Assembly (NCBI RefSeq): GCF_001187435.1
Contig: NZ_LFXA01000009.1
Coordinates: 372,001 to 436,000, forward strand
Length of the DNA: 64,000 nt
Origin: Streptomyces caatingaensis
GTDB lineage: Bacteria > Actinomycetota > Actinomycetes > Streptomycetales > Streptomycetaceae
Reading direction: 5' to 3'
Translations under genes and position numbers: made by a program
Notes under the pieces: model-generated
Told to the model about the DNA's origin: nothing
Database searches by the model: none
What the model saw: only the letters and a program-made list of their open reading frames with translations
Shown here: piece after piece, positions 17,697 through 26,604 of the stretch
Layout: every line of letters starts with the position of its first letter
Position numbering within the stretch: position 1 is the stretch's first letter

Positions 17697-18194
17697 TCAG
17701 CCCTGGTACGGCTTGGCGTCCAGGATGCGGACCATGGCCTTCTTGCCGTTCGGCAGCTCGTACTCGGCGTCCTCGCCGATCTTCTTGCCGTTCACGCCGG
17801 TGCCCAGGGGCGACTGGGGGGAGTACGTCTCGATGTCCGAGCTGGCGTACTCGCGGGAGGCCAGCAGGAACGTCAGGGTGTCGTCCGGGTCGCCGTCGAA
17901 GGCGATGGTCACGACCATGCCGGGGGCGACCACGCCGGTGGCGGCCGGGGCCTCGCCGACCTTCGCGTGCTCGAGCAGCTGGGTCAGCTGGCGCACACGG
18001 AGCTCCTGCTTGCCCTGCTCCTCCTTGGCCGCGTGGTACCCGCCGTTCTCTCGCAGGTCACCTTCCTCGCGCGCCGCGGCGATCTTGGCCGCGATCTCCG
18101 TGCGAGCGGGACCAGACAGGTACTCCAGCTCGGCCTTGAGCTGGTCGTACGCCTCCTGAGTCAGCCAGGTGACGTTGTCGCTGGTCTGGGTCAC
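17697..18194 (-). CDS. greA: transcription elongation factor GreA
   Basis: 165 residues. Rescues backtracked RNA polymerase by stimulating transcript cleavage through the secondary channel. The N-terminal coiled coil runs from LTQEAYDQLKAELEYL to ENGGYHAAKEEQG, with the acidic tip residues in REEGDLRENGGYH. The C-terminal globular domain ends SPQSPLGTGVNGKKIGED. GTG 18194 was chosen because GAGGAG precedes it; an upstream in-frame ATG gives an atypical extension. The stop codon lies in a perfect 12-bp tandem duplication (17679-17690, 17691-17702), which supplies a second in-frame stop. Confidence 0.96.
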   Translation of the reverse strand: MTQTSDNVTWLTQEAYDQLKAELEYLSGPARTEIAAKIAAAREEGDLRENGGYHAAKEEQGKQELRVRQLTQLLEHAKVGEAPAATGVVAPGMVVTIAFDGDPDDTLTFLLASREYASSDIETYSPQSPLGTGVNGKKIGEDAEYELPNGKKAMVRILDAKPYQG

Positions 18195-18416
18195 AGGTGC
18201 TCCTCGTCGGTGCTGGGAAAAACTTGGGGTCACGGATACAAATGAACGCCCTACTCAGAAGGGTGCACCTCCAAAGGCGGGCGAAACCACGAGCCTAACA
18301 ATTACGTCCGGAATGGGGGAAGAAGCCGCCGGGAGAAACCGCGCAAGAGACGCGTCAACGCAGGTCAGCGGGGCTGTGGCGTGGATCGCTCCGGGGGTGT
18401 CCGGGACGGCGGGCGG

Positions 18417-18824
18417 TCAGCCGCGCGCGGTGCGGCAGCCCTCCAGCTGCGTGAAGCGGGCCCGGGCGGTGGTACGGAGCGTGACCAGCTCGGTGAAGTG
18501 CTTCTCGGCGCGGTCGATCCGCACGTCCAGCCGGGAGACCTCGGAGCCGTCGTAGGCGAGCGAACGCAGCGTGCACACGCCCTTGTCGTCCTTGCCCTTG
18601 CGAACCTCCAGGACCGCCTGGACCGAGGAGTCGGAGACGGTCTTCGACCGGATCAGCTCGCCGCTCACCTCCGACTTGGTGAGGTAATGCACACCCGCCC
18701 ACCCCACGAAGACGAGCAGGACCGCGCCCAGCACACCGCCGACGATCTTCAGCTTGCGGTCGGCCCGTGCGTCCGCCGAGCGGCCATAACGCCCCTCGGG
18801 CAGGGCCTCGCGCTGCGCTGCCAT
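18417..18824 (-). CDS. DUF4307 domain-containing membrane protein
   Basis: 135 residues: a cytoplasmic N-terminus (EALPEGRYGRSADARADRKL), one membrane helix (VGGVLGAVLLVFVGWAGVHYL) and an extracytoplasmic beta-rich domain ending in a Cys-containing tail (LEGCRTARG). DUF4307 proteins are conserved in actinobacteria, and I recall this gene commonly sitting beside mca and greA. Function unknown. It is divergent from mca, with about 100 bp between them carrying both promoters. Confidence 0.88.
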   Translation of the reverse strand: MAAQREALPEGRYGRSADARADRKLKIVGGVLGAVLLVFVGWAGVHYLTKSEVSGELIRSKTVSDSSVQAVLEVRKGKDDKGVCTLRSLAYDGSEVSRLDVRIDRAEKHFTELVTLRTTARARFTQLEGCRTARG

Positions 18825-18928
18825 GATCGTTTCCTCCCGGGCGGCGATTTGTGAACGCGGAATGAAACGGCTCCCGCTTCGGTCACTATAGGAGGCGTCT
18901 GCCGAGACGAGTGACTGAGGATCGAGCC

Positions 18929-19798
18929 TTGACTGAGCAGCTGCGAATGATGGCCGTTCACGCCCACCCCGACGACGAGTCGAGCAAGGGCGCGGCCACG
19001 ATGGCCAAGTACGTGTCCGAGGGGGTGGACGTGCTGGTCGCCACCTGCACGGGTGGGGAACGCGGTTCCATCCTCAACCCCAAGCTCCAGGGGGATCCCT
19101 ACATCGAGGAGCACATCCACGAGGTCCGCGCCAAGGAGATGGCGGAGGCGCGGGACATCCTCGGCGTCAAGCAGGAGTGGCTGGGCTATGTGGACTCCGG
19201 GCTGCCCGAGGGCGACCCGCTGCCGCCGCTGCCCGAGGGCTGCTTCGCCCTGCAGGACGTGGAGGAGGCGGCGGGGACGCTGGTCAAGCTGATCCGCGAG
19301 TTCAAGCCGCACGTGATCACCACGTACGACGAGAACGGCGGCTACCCGCACCCCGACCACATCATGACCCACAAGATCTCGATGGTGGCCTTCGAGGCGG
19401 CGGGCGACCCCGCGCGCTACCCCGAGGCGGGCGAGCCCTGGCAGCCGCTGAAGCTCTACTACAACCAGGGCTTCAACCGGCAGCGCACCCAGGCCCTGCA
19501 CGACGCGCTGACCGAGCGCGGCCTCGAATCCCCCTACGGCGAGTGGCTGGAGCGGTGGGACAGCATCGGCCGCGACCGCAACCTGACGACGTTCGTGCCA
19601 TGTGGCGACTTCTTCGAGATCCGCGACAAGGCGCTGGTCGCCCACGCCACGCAGATCGATCCGGACGGCGGCTGGTTCCGCGTGCCGCTGGACATCCAGC
19701 GCGAGGTCTGGCCGACCGAGGAGTACGAGCTCGCCAAGTCCCTCGTGAGCACCTCCCTCCCCGAGGACGACCTCTTCGCGGGCATCCGCAACAATTGA
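18929..19798 (+). CDS. mca: mycothiol S-conjugate amidase
   Basis: Cleaves mycothiol S-conjugates of toxins to a mercapturic acid that is exported and GlcN-Ins that is recycled; actinobacterial detoxification. It belongs to the LmbE/MshB zinc deacetylase fold, with the N-terminal zinc motif AHPDDES (His13, Asp16) and the later ligand in YPHPDHIMTH. The block GGERGSILNPK is characteristic of Mca. TTG 18929 (MTEQLRMMAVHAHPDD) matches the usual N-terminus; GTG 18911 would add six residues. The 289-residue length is normal. A small membrane protein gene follows 4 bp later. Confidence 0.93.
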   Translation: MTEQLRMMAVHAHPDDESSKGAATMAKYVSEGVDVLVATCTGGERGSILNPKLQGDPYIEEHIHEVRAKEMAEARDILGVKQEWLGYVDSGLPEGDPLPPLPEGCFALQDVEEAAGTLVKLIREFKPHVITTYDENGGYPHPDHIMTHKISMVAFEAAGDPARYPEAGEPWQPLKLYYNQGFNRQRTQALHDALTERGLESPYGEWLERWDSIGRDRNLTTFVPCGDFFEIRDKALVAHATQIDPDGGWFRVPLDIQREVWPTEEYELAKSLVSTSLPEDDLFAGIRNN

Positions 19799-19802
19799 CC
19801 CC

Positions 19803-20093
19803 ATGATGAGCGCGACTGCCTCCCTCGCCGTCACTCACCTCGTGCCGCTCGCCGGCGAGGAGCTTGACAAGAACAAGGTCACCCCGGGTGTGCTCGGCTT
19901 CATCGTCTTCGCCGTCATCGGCGCGGCCGTGTGGCTGCTCATGAAGTCGATGAACAAGCACATGAAGCGGGTGGACTTCCAGGAGGCGCCCGAACCCGCC
20001 GCCGAGGGCGCGGACCTGGCGGCGGCCACCGCCACCGCCACCCCGTCCGACCCGTCGGCCGGCGACCCGAAGGACAAGCCCGCCAAGGGCTGA
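19803..20093 (+). CDS. small single-pass membrane protein downstream of mca
   Basis: 96 residues in the mca operon (4-bp gap). One membrane helix (VLGFIVFAVIGAAVWLLM) is followed by a basic patch (KSMNKHMKRVDF) and an acidic Ala/Pro tail ending DPKDKPAKG. The N-terminal ASLAVTHLVPLAGEE may be a periplasmic segment. No functional family is recognised. Conserved linkage with mca in streptomycetes is my recollection, not shown by this sequence. Confidence 0.85.
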   Translation: MMSATASLAVTHLVPLAGEELDKNKVTPGVLGFIVFAVIGAAVWLLMKSMNKHMKRVDFQEAPEPAAEGADLAAATATATPSDPSAGDPKDKPAKG

Positions 20094-20111
20094 CCCGGCT
20101 CCGGCCGGCCC

Positions 20112-20147
20112 GGTCCGGAGGCACCCCGGGGTGCCGCCGGACCCTTT
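20112..20147. terminator. terminator after the mca operon
   Basis: GGTCCGG-AG-GCACCCC is followed at once by GGGGTGC-CG-CCGGACC, one internal mismatch, then CTTT. It lies 18 nt after the small membrane protein gene and faces the convergent STAND gene. Confidence 0.7.
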
Positions 20148-20426
20148 GGCGTGTCCGGCGTGCCCCCGGGCCGGGGCGGCGCGCCGGGGGGCGCGGCGCG
20201 CGGTGCCGGCGGTCGTGGGCGGTGCCTGCGAGGGTCGGGCCTGCTGTGCCGGGGCGCGCTGTGCCGGGGCCACGGTGCCGGGGGCCACGGTGCCGGGCGG
20301 CCCACGGTGGGCCCGCCGTGGAGCGCCGGGGCGCTGGCGCGTCGCGGAGCGCCGGGGTGGTGGTGCGTCTCGGCAGTGCGGGGCCGGGGCCGGTGGCGCG
20401 TCGGGGGCGGGCGAGGGTCGGCGGGG
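20148..20426. repeat. gene-free stretch with short tandem repeats between convergent genes
   Basis: No credible gene. From about 20244 to 20315, five imperfect copies of a 13-17 bp unit (GTGCCGGGGGCCACG and variants) follow each other, and GAGCGCCGGGG occurs twice further on. These repeats keep long artificial ORFs open on both strands. Confidence 0.6.
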
Positions 20427-23400
20427 TCACCGGGGGAGCACCGCGATCACCTCCCGTGAGCGGCGGCCCGGCACCATTCCCAGGCGCCACGCCTGCCAGC
20501 CGGACTCCGGCTCGACGCCCCGCTCCAGCACCAGTGCGAACGCCTCCGTGTACTGCTCCAGCGAGGGGTCGACCGCCCAGTCGGCGGAGCGCAGCTCCGC
20601 CCGCAGCCGGGCGAGCTCCTCCTCGGCGACCGCCGAGCCCACCACCGAACCGCCCGGCGACGCCAGCGGCAGCAGGGTGCAGCGCAGGAACCGCGCCCAG
20701 CTCTCCCCGCGCCGGTCGCCGAGCGTCCCGAACAGCCGCGCCGCCTCGTCCAGCAGCTCCAGCGCCTGCGCCGCCCGGCCGTTGCCCGCGTCGACCACCG
20801 CCAGCTCCACACAGGACCACGCCTCGCCGTGCGCCACGCCCATGCGCTGGAAGTCGAGCCGGGCGTCATGGAGGAGCTGCCGGGCGAAACCGCTGTTGCG
20901 CAGGCTCCCCGTCCGGGCCGCCCGCTGGTCCCTGGTGACCCGCGCCGAATGGTGCCGGGCGCACGCCAGGCCGTACACGTCGCGCATCCGGTTGAACATC
21001 GAGCGCGCCCGCTCCAACTCCCGCAGCGACTCAGGAAGATCACCGATCTCCTCCAGGGCCTGCCCCAGGTGGAACAGCGTCCACGCCTCGCCCCGCGCGT
21101 CCTCGTGCTCCCGGTGCCGGACGGCCGCCTGCCGCAGCCCCCCGGCCGCACCGGCCGCGTCCCCGGCGGCCAGGCGGGCGCGGGCCAGCTGGGTCAGCGC
21201 CCAGGCCGCGCCCCGGCCGTCCTGGGTGCGGCCGTACAGCTCCAGGGCCTCCCTCAGCTCCTCCTCGGCCGGTCCCTCCCGGCCCGTCCGCAGCAGCACC
21301 TGACCCCGGTGGAAGTGCGTCCACGCCTGACCGTGCAGGCTCTCGCTCTCCCGGTGCAGCTCCAGCGCCACCGCCAGCAGATCCAGCGCCTCCGCCAGCC
21401 GGCCGAGGTCCCGCTCGACCGCGCCCAGCGCGTGCAGCGTCCACGCCCGGTCGCCGCTCAGCTCCGGGGCGGACTGCAACTCCAGGGCCTCGCGCAGCTT
21501 TTCGGCCGCCTCGCGCATGTTGCCCTGGTGCTGGAGCGTGATGCCCAGGTCGCGCAGGGCCCGCGCCGCGCCCGCCGGGTGCTGCGCGTCGAAGTACAGA
21601 TCCACGACCGAGGTCAGCGTCGTACGGGACTTGTCCAGCTCGCCGAGCTGGCGGGCCGCGACACCGGTGCGCCACTGCACCGAGCGGTTGAGCAGCTCCC
21701 GGTCCGTGGACTGCGTCAACTCGCCCAGCTCGCCCAGCCGGTAGAGGTCGCCGCGCAGCAGGCAGTAGTCGCACAGGGCGCCCAGCAGGTGCAGCACCGC
21801 CGACTGGTCCACCCCCTCGGCGTGCCGCAGGGCCGCCGTGATGAAGCTCGACTCGTCGTCCAGCCAGCGCAGCGCGGCGTCCAGCGAGGTGAAGCCGTGG
21901 CCGCCGGCGGCGCCCTGGGCGAAGGCGTCCGCGCGTGTGGACGTCTTGCCGTCCACCATGCGGATCACCGAGTCGGCCAGCTCCGCGTAGCTGCGGATCA
22001 GCCGCTCCTGCGCGGCGGCCCGCTCGCCCGCCGGCTCCTCCTCGTGCAGTCGCGCGTGGGCGAAGTCGCGCACCAGGTCGTGCATCCGGAAGCGGCCCGG
22101 GCGTACTGGCTCGATCACGCCGGCGCGCGCCAGCTCGGTCAGCGTGCGCGCCGCCTCCTTCTGGCCCGCCGCCAGCAGGGCCGCCGCCGCGGCGGCGCCC
22201 AGCGAGGCCCGCCCGGCCAGCGCGAGGCGGCGCAGCAGCTTCCTTGCGTCCTCGTTCAGATCGAGGTAGCGCAGCCACAGGGCGCGCTCGACGGGGCCGC
22301 TCTCGCCCGCGGCGGCCAGCTCCGCGGCGAGCGTCCGCGCGGTGCGCGGCCCCAGGGAGGAGCCCGCGACGCGCAGCGCCAGCGGCAGCCCGCCGCACAA
22401 TCCGGCGACGGCGTCGAGGACTTGGGGGTCGTCGAGCCCGCCGCCGGCCGCCTCCTCTTCCTCCTCGGCCGCCGAGCGCAGCAGCTCCCGCGCCGCCGTC
22501 CCCTCCAGCGGGCCGACCTCCAGCTGGTGCGTCCAGGCGACCAGATCCGGCGGCAGGGCCAGCGGGGTGCGGGCGGTGACCAGCACCAGGCTCTCGGAGC
22601 GCTCGGGCACCAGGGCCCGGACCTGCTCCGCGTCCGAGGCGTCGTCGAGGACGACCGTCACCGGCAGCCCCGTCAGATGCTGGTGGTAGACCTCCGACAG
22701 CCGCTTGAGGTGCTGGTCGTGCGAGGACCGCTCGCGGAAGAGGAGGTGGTCGCGCGGGGCGCCGAGCCGGTTGAGCAGGTGCAGCAGGGCGTCGCGGGTG
22801 CCCAGCGGCGGTTCGTCGTGGCTCTCGCCCCGCAGGTCCACCAGGCACGCGCCGCGGAACTGGTCGCGCAGACGGCGGGCGGCGTGCAGCGCCAGGGTGG
22901 AGCGGCCCGAGCCGGGCGGGCCGTGCAGCACCACGACGACCGGCTTGGTCTCCGTGCTCGCACGGGCCTGGCGCACGCACTGCGCGATCCGGTCGAGCTG
23001 CTCCTTGCGGCCGGTGAACAGGCCCTGGCCGGCCGGGAGATCATCGAAGGAGCGGGCCAGGACGCTGCGCCGGCGGGCCGCCGCGCTGCGGTCCGCGCCG
23101 CGCAGCGGGAGGGTGGCGGTGGTGTCCTTGCCGGCCCGGTCGTCGGCGGTGGGGCGCGCCGTGCCGCGGAGCATCCGGCGCTGGTCGAGGAACGGCCTTA
23201 TCCCGCGCACCTCCACCGCGGTCAGCCACTGGAGCCGGAGCTGCTCGGCGCCGCCTGGCTGGCCGCGCAGCCCGGCGCGGCGGTGGGCCGCCGGCCAGTG
23301 ACCGGCCGTCAGCTTGAGGACCGTCGTCACCGCGCCGGCGAGGGCGACCGCCACGCCGGTGCTCAGCGCCGTGCCGGAGGAGGTGCCGTACCCCAGGTCG

Positions 23401-23705
23401 GCGACGGACGCGGTGACCGCGGCGACCGCCGTGACCAGCGCGGGAGTGCCGAGCGCGGGGCCCGACAGGCGGGTGGACAGCGGCGCGACGGACGCCGCCT
23501 CCTCGTCCAGCGCGCGGAGGTACGCGACGTACTCCTCGGCGGCGGCCGCCGTCAGCGCGTCCAGCTCGTCGCGCGCCCGGCGCAGCAGCGCCGCGCCGTC
23601 CGCGCGGCCGCCCGAGCGCCGTACCTCCTCCTCGACCGCCCGCTCCAACAGGCTCTCCACGTCTCCCCGATGGCCCTTCCGCAGGGCCGGCGGTGAGCTC
23701 CGCAT
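20427..23705 (-). CDS. STAND-class ATPase with NB-ARC domain and C-terminal TPR array
   Basis: A 1092-residue signalling ATPase. The N-terminal 80 residues are helical (DVESLLERAVEEEVRRSG), followed by hydrophobic segments around residues 90-160 that probably anchor it. P-loop HGPPGSGRST is near residue 265, Walker B VTVVLDDASDAEQV near 355, and the GLPLALRVAGSSLG motif near 450 marks the ARC module. A winged-helix follows (FRMHDLVRDFAHARLHEE), and residues from about 650 to 1060 form 8-10 tetratricopeptide repeats (AWTLHALGAVERDLGRLAEAL). SARP-related regulators share this core, but no N-terminal DNA-binding domain is visible. ATG 23705 has GAAGGGGGG upstream; ATG 23861 is unlikely. Confidence 0.9.
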   Translation of the reverse strand: MRSSPPALRKGHRGDVESLLERAVEEEVRRSGGRADGAALLRRARDELDALTAAAAEEYVAYLRALDEEAASVAPLSTRLSGPALGTPALVTAVAAVTASVADLGYGTSSGTALSTGVAVALAGAVTTVLKLTAGHWPAAHRRAGLRGQPGGAEQLRLQWLTAVEVRGIRPFLDQRRMLRGTARPTADDRAGKDTTATLPLRGADRSAAARRRSVLARSFDDLPAGQGLFTGRKEQLDRIAQCVRQARASTETKPVVVVLHGPPGSGRSTLALHAARRLRDQFRGACLVDLRGESHDEPPLGTRDALLHLLNRLGAPRDHLLFRERSSHDQHLKRLSEVYHQHLTGLPVTVVLDDASDAEQVRALVPERSESLVLVTARTPLALPPDLVAWTHQLEVGPLEGTAARELLRSAAEEEEEAAGGGLDDPQVLDAVAGLCGGLPLALRVAGSSLGPRTARTLAAELAAAGESGPVERALWLRYLDLNEDARKLLRRLALAGRASLGAAAAAALLAAGQKEAARTLTELARAGVIEPVRPGRFRMHDLVRDFAHARLHEEEPAGERAAAQERLIRSYAELADSVIRMVDGKTSTRADAFAQGAAGGHGFTSLDAALRWLDDESSFITAALRHAEGVDQSAVLHLLGALCDYCLLRGDLYRLGELGELTQSTDRELLNRSVQWRTGVAARQLGELDKSRTTLTSVVDLYFDAQHPAGAARALRDLGITLQHQGNMREAAEKLREALELQSAPELSGDRAWTLHALGAVERDLGRLAEALDLLAVALELHRESESLHGQAWTHFHRGQVLLRTGREGPAEEELREALELYGRTQDGRGAAWALTQLARARLAAGDAAGAAGGLRQAAVRHREHEDARGEAWTLFHLGQALEEIGDLPESLRELERARSMFNRMRDVYGLACARHHSARVTRDQRAARTGSLRNSGFARQLLHDARLDFQRMGVAHGEAWSCVELAVVDAGNGRAAQALELLDEAARLFGTLGDRRGESWARFLRCTLLPLASPGGSVVGSAVAEEELARLRAELRSADWAVDPSLEQYTEAFALVLERGVEPESGWQAWRLGMVPGRRSREVIAVLPR

Positions 23706-23819
23706 GCGTCGTCCCCCCTTCGACCGGCACACTTCGACCGGCAACGCAGGCCGGTGCATTTTCGATCGGCGAATGCCAAGGCGTTCAGTCTTCCGCCTGG
23801 GAGGGATTTCCGGCAGCCC

Positions 23820-23843
23820 TGTGGATAACCCCCCTGTGGAAAA
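23820..23843 (-). promoter_or_regulatory. pair of DnaA-box-like sites
   Basis: Read on the minus strand, TTATCCACA (23828-23820) and TTTTCCACA (23843-23835) stand 15 bp apart between the divergent STAND and YyaL-type genes. The first is the E. coli consensus box; streptomycete DnaA prefers TTGTCCACA, so affinity may be moderate. Confidence 0.5.
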
Positions 23844-23930
23844 CCGGCGGGAACGCCGCACGGGTGTTGCGAACGGTGATCAGGGCTGCGGGTGAGGAAG
23901 TCGGGGCCCTTGTTGGTGAAGGATGGACCC

Positions 23931-25973
23931 ATGCCGAACCGCCTGGCGCACGAGACGTCGCCCTACCTCCTCCAGCACGCCGACAACCCGGTCGACTGGT
24001 GGCCCTGGTCGCCCGAGGCGTTCGAGGAGGCGCGCCGCCGCGACGTGCCCGTCCTGCTGAGCGTCGGGTACGCCAGTTGTCACTGGTGTCATGTGATGGC
24101 CGGCGAGAGCTTCGAGGACGAGGCCACCGCCGCCTACCTCAACGAGCACTTCGTCTCCGTCAAGGTCGACCGCGAGGAGCGGCCGGACGTCGACGCCGTC
24201 TACATGGAGGCCGTGCAGGCCGCGACCGGTCAGGGCGGCTGGCCCATGACCGTCTTCCTCACCCCGGACGCCGAGCCGTTCTACTTCGGCACCTACTTCC
24301 CGCCGGAGCCCCGGCACGGCATGCCCGGCTTCCGGCAGGTGCTGGAGGGTGTGACCGCGGCCTGGACGGGGCGGCGCCAGGAAGTGGGCGAGGTCGCGGG
24401 ACGGATCGTGCGCGACCTCTCCGAGCGCTCTCTCACCGCGGCGGGCGAGCATCCGCCCGGCGCGGAGGAGCTGCACCTGGCGCTTATGGCGCTGACCCGC
24501 GACTTCGACGCGGTGCGCGGCGGGTTCGGCGGGGCGCCCAAGTTCCCGCCGTCCATGGTGCTGGAGTTCCTGCTGCGCCATCATGTGCGCACGGGGTCCG
24601 CGGCGGCGCTGGACATGGTGTCGGCCACGTGTGAGGCGATGGCCCGCGGCGGCATCTACGACCAGCTCTGCGGCGGTTTCGCGCGCTACGCGGTGGACAG
24701 CGGCTGGGTGGTGCCGCACTTCGAGAAGATGCTGTACGACAACGCCCTGCTGTGCCGCGTGTACGCGCACCTGTGGCGGGCGACGGGCTCCGGCCTCGCC
24801 CGCCGGGTCGCCCTGGAGACCGCGGACTTCCTGGTCCGTGAACTCCGCACGGAGCAGGGCGGTTTCGCGTCGGCGCTGGACGCGGACAGCGAGGACGCGA
24901 GCGGGCGGCACGCCGAGGGCGCCTACTACGTCTGGACGCCCGCCGAGTTGCGGGAGGTCCTGGGCGAGTCGGACGCGGAGGTCGCCGCCGGCCACTTCGG
25001 CGTCACCGACGAGGGAACTTTCGAGGAGGGCGCGTCCGTCCTCCAACTCCCGGACACCGACGGCCTCGTGGACGCCGCGCGCATCGCGTCGGTCCGCGAC
25101 CGCCTGCGCGCCGCGCGCGACCGCCGGCAGCGGCCGGGGCGCGACGACAAGGTCGTGGCCGCCTGGAACGGCCTGGCGATCGCCGCGCTCGCCGAGACGG
25201 GCGCCTACTTCGACCGGCCCGACCTCGTCCAGGCGGCGACGGACGCCGCCGACCTCCTCGTCCGCGTCCACATGGACTGGAACGCGCGGCTCTTCCGCAC
25301 CTCCCTGGACGGCGTCGCGGGCGCCCACGCGGGGGTGCTGGAGGACTACGCCGACGTCGCCGAGGGGTTCCTCGCGCTGTCGTCGGTCACCGGCGAGGGC
25401 GTCTGGGTCGACTTCGCGGGCCTGTTGCTGGACACGGTCCTCATCCGTTTCCGGGACGAGGACGGAGCCCTGTTCGACACGGCCGACGACGCCGAGGCGC
25501 TCATCCGCCGCCCCCAGGACCCGACGGACAACGCCGCGCCCTCCGGCTGGACGGCGGCCGCCGGTGCCCTGCTCACCTACGCGGCCCTGACCGGCAGCGC
25601 GCCGCACCGCGAGGCGGCCGAACGGGCGCTCGGCGTCGTGCGGTTGCTCGGTCCGAGGGCGCCGCGTTTCATCGGCTGGGGCCTGGCCGTCGCGGAGGCG
25701 CTGCTGGACGGGCCGCACGAGATCGCGGTCGTCGGGCCGGGCGGCGACGAGGCCACGCGCGCCCTGCACCGCGTCGCCCTGCTCTCCCCGCGGCCCGGCG
25801 CGGCCGTCGCCCTGGGCGAGCCCGCCTCCGCGACGGCGGCGGAGGTTCCGCTGCTGGCCGACCGGACGCTGGTGGAGGGGCGGCCCGCCGCGTACGTGTG
25901 CCGGAACTTCACGTGCGAGCGGCCGACCGCCGATCCGGCCGTGCTGGCCGGGCAGTTGGGCGTCAGAGAGTGA
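23931..25973 (+). CDS. thioredoxin-domain protein, YyaL/SSP411 (DUF255) family
   Basis: 680 residues, cytoplasmic. The N-terminal thioredoxin-like domain starts [20 protein letters not shown] and has the active-site pair SCHWCHVM, then [13 protein letters not shown] and [12 protein letters not shown], all hallmarks of YyaL/SPATA20. The remainder is an alpha/alpha toroid resembling glycosidase-like domains ([30 protein letters not shown]). The biochemical role is not established for the family, although a redox or sugar-related function is often suggested. ATG 23931 has GAAGGA in front. It overlaps the convergent TetR gene by 11 bp at the 3' end. Confidence 0.93.
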   Translation: MPNRLAHETSPYLLQHADNPVDWWPWSPEAFEEARRRDVPVLLSVGYASCHWCHVMAGESFEDEATAAYLNEHFVSVKVDREERPDVDAVYMEAVQAATGQGGWPMTVFLTPDAEPFYFGTYFPPEPRHGMPGFRQVLEGVTAAWTGRRQEVGEVAGRIVRDLSERSLTAAGEHPPGAEELHLALMALTRDFDAVRGGFGGAPKFPPSMVLEFLLRHHVRTGSAAALDMVSATCEAMARGGIYDQLCGGFARYAVDSGWVVPHFEKMLYDNALLCRVYAHLWRATGSGLARRVALETADFLVRELRTEQGGFASALDADSEDASGRHAEGAYYVWTPAELREVLGESDAEVAAGHFGVTDEGTFEEGASVLQLPDTDGLVDAARIASVRDRLRAARDRRQRPGRDDKVVAAWNGLAIAALAETGAYFDRPDLVQAATDAADLLVRVHMDWNARLFRTSLDGVAGAHAGVLEDYADVAEGFLALSSVTGEGVWVDFAGLLLDTVLIRFRDEDGALFDTADDAEALIRRPQDPTDNAAPSGWTAAAGALLTYAALTGSAPHREAAERALGVVRLLGPRAPRFIGWGLAVAEALLDGPHEIAVVGPGGDEATRALHRVALLSPRPGAAVALGEPASATAAEVPLLADRTLVEGRPAAYVCRNFTCERPTADPAVLAGQLGVRE

Positions 25974-26604
25974 GCCCGCGCTCCAGGACGTCCAGCGCGC
26001 GCTCGAGGTAGGTCAGCGGGTCGCCGTGCTGGCCTTCGTCGACCCAGGTCATCAGCGCCTCCTGCATCGCGGCCAGCACCGCCGTGGTGACCACGCGGAC
26101 CTCCAGGTCGTCCGCCCGCCGGCCCGTCCGTCCGGCCAGGGCGCGGCAGATGATCCCGGCCGAACCGGCCATGCCCTCGCCCGAGCGGGCACGCAGCGCG
26201 GGCACGTCCCGGATCAGGCGTATGCGCATCCGCATCTCGGGGCTGTCCTCGCCGAGGACATGGCGCAGTCCCTCGACGATCGCCTGCCGCACGGCCGTCA
26301 GCGGCGGCTCGTCCGCCGGCCGCTCGTGGAGGAGGGACTCCAGCAGCGGGTCGTACTCGTCCGTGAGGACGATGTCCTCCTTGGTCGGGAAATAACGGAA
26401 GACGGTGCTCGGGGAGACGTCGGCGGCGTGGGCGATCTGGTCCACGGGAGTCGCGTCGTACCCCTGCTCCTCGAAGAGGCGGTAGGCGGCGGTGCGGATC
26501 GCCTGCCGGGTCTTGATCTTCTTCCGTTCGCGCAGCCCGAGCCGGGGGCCGGGCTGTGCGGCGGGGGAGGTACGTGCCGGTGTCATGACCGCATTGTCAG
26601 GCAT
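25963..26604 (-). CDS. TetR family transcriptional regulator
   Basis: 213 residues. Helix-turn-helix: [20 protein letters not shown] followed by [13 protein letters not shown]. The C-terminal ligand-binding half ends [15 protein letters not shown]. It overlaps the 3' end of the DHA2 transporter gene by 8 bp, so it is translated from the same message and probably autoregulates the pair through the inverted repeats at 28159-28209. ATG 26586 is an alternative start. The ligand is unknown and is most likely a substrate of the pump. Confidence 0.93.
   Translation of the reverse strand: MPDNAVMTPARTSPAAQPGPRLGLRERKKIKTRQAIRTAAYRLFEEQGYDATPVDQIAHAADVSPSTVFRYFPTKEDIVLTDEYDPLLESLLHERPADEPPLTAVRQAIVEGLRHVLGEDSPEMRMRIRLIRDVPALRARSGEGMAGSAGIICRALAGRTGRRADDLEVRVVTTAVLAAMQEALMTWVDEGQHGDPLTYLERALDVLERGLTL

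Noticed and set aside
20829..23696. 955-codon plus-strand open frame opposite the STAND gene
   Set aside because: Antisense shadow with repetitive Arg/Gln/Gly composition; the minus strand encodes clear NB-ARC and TPR motifs.
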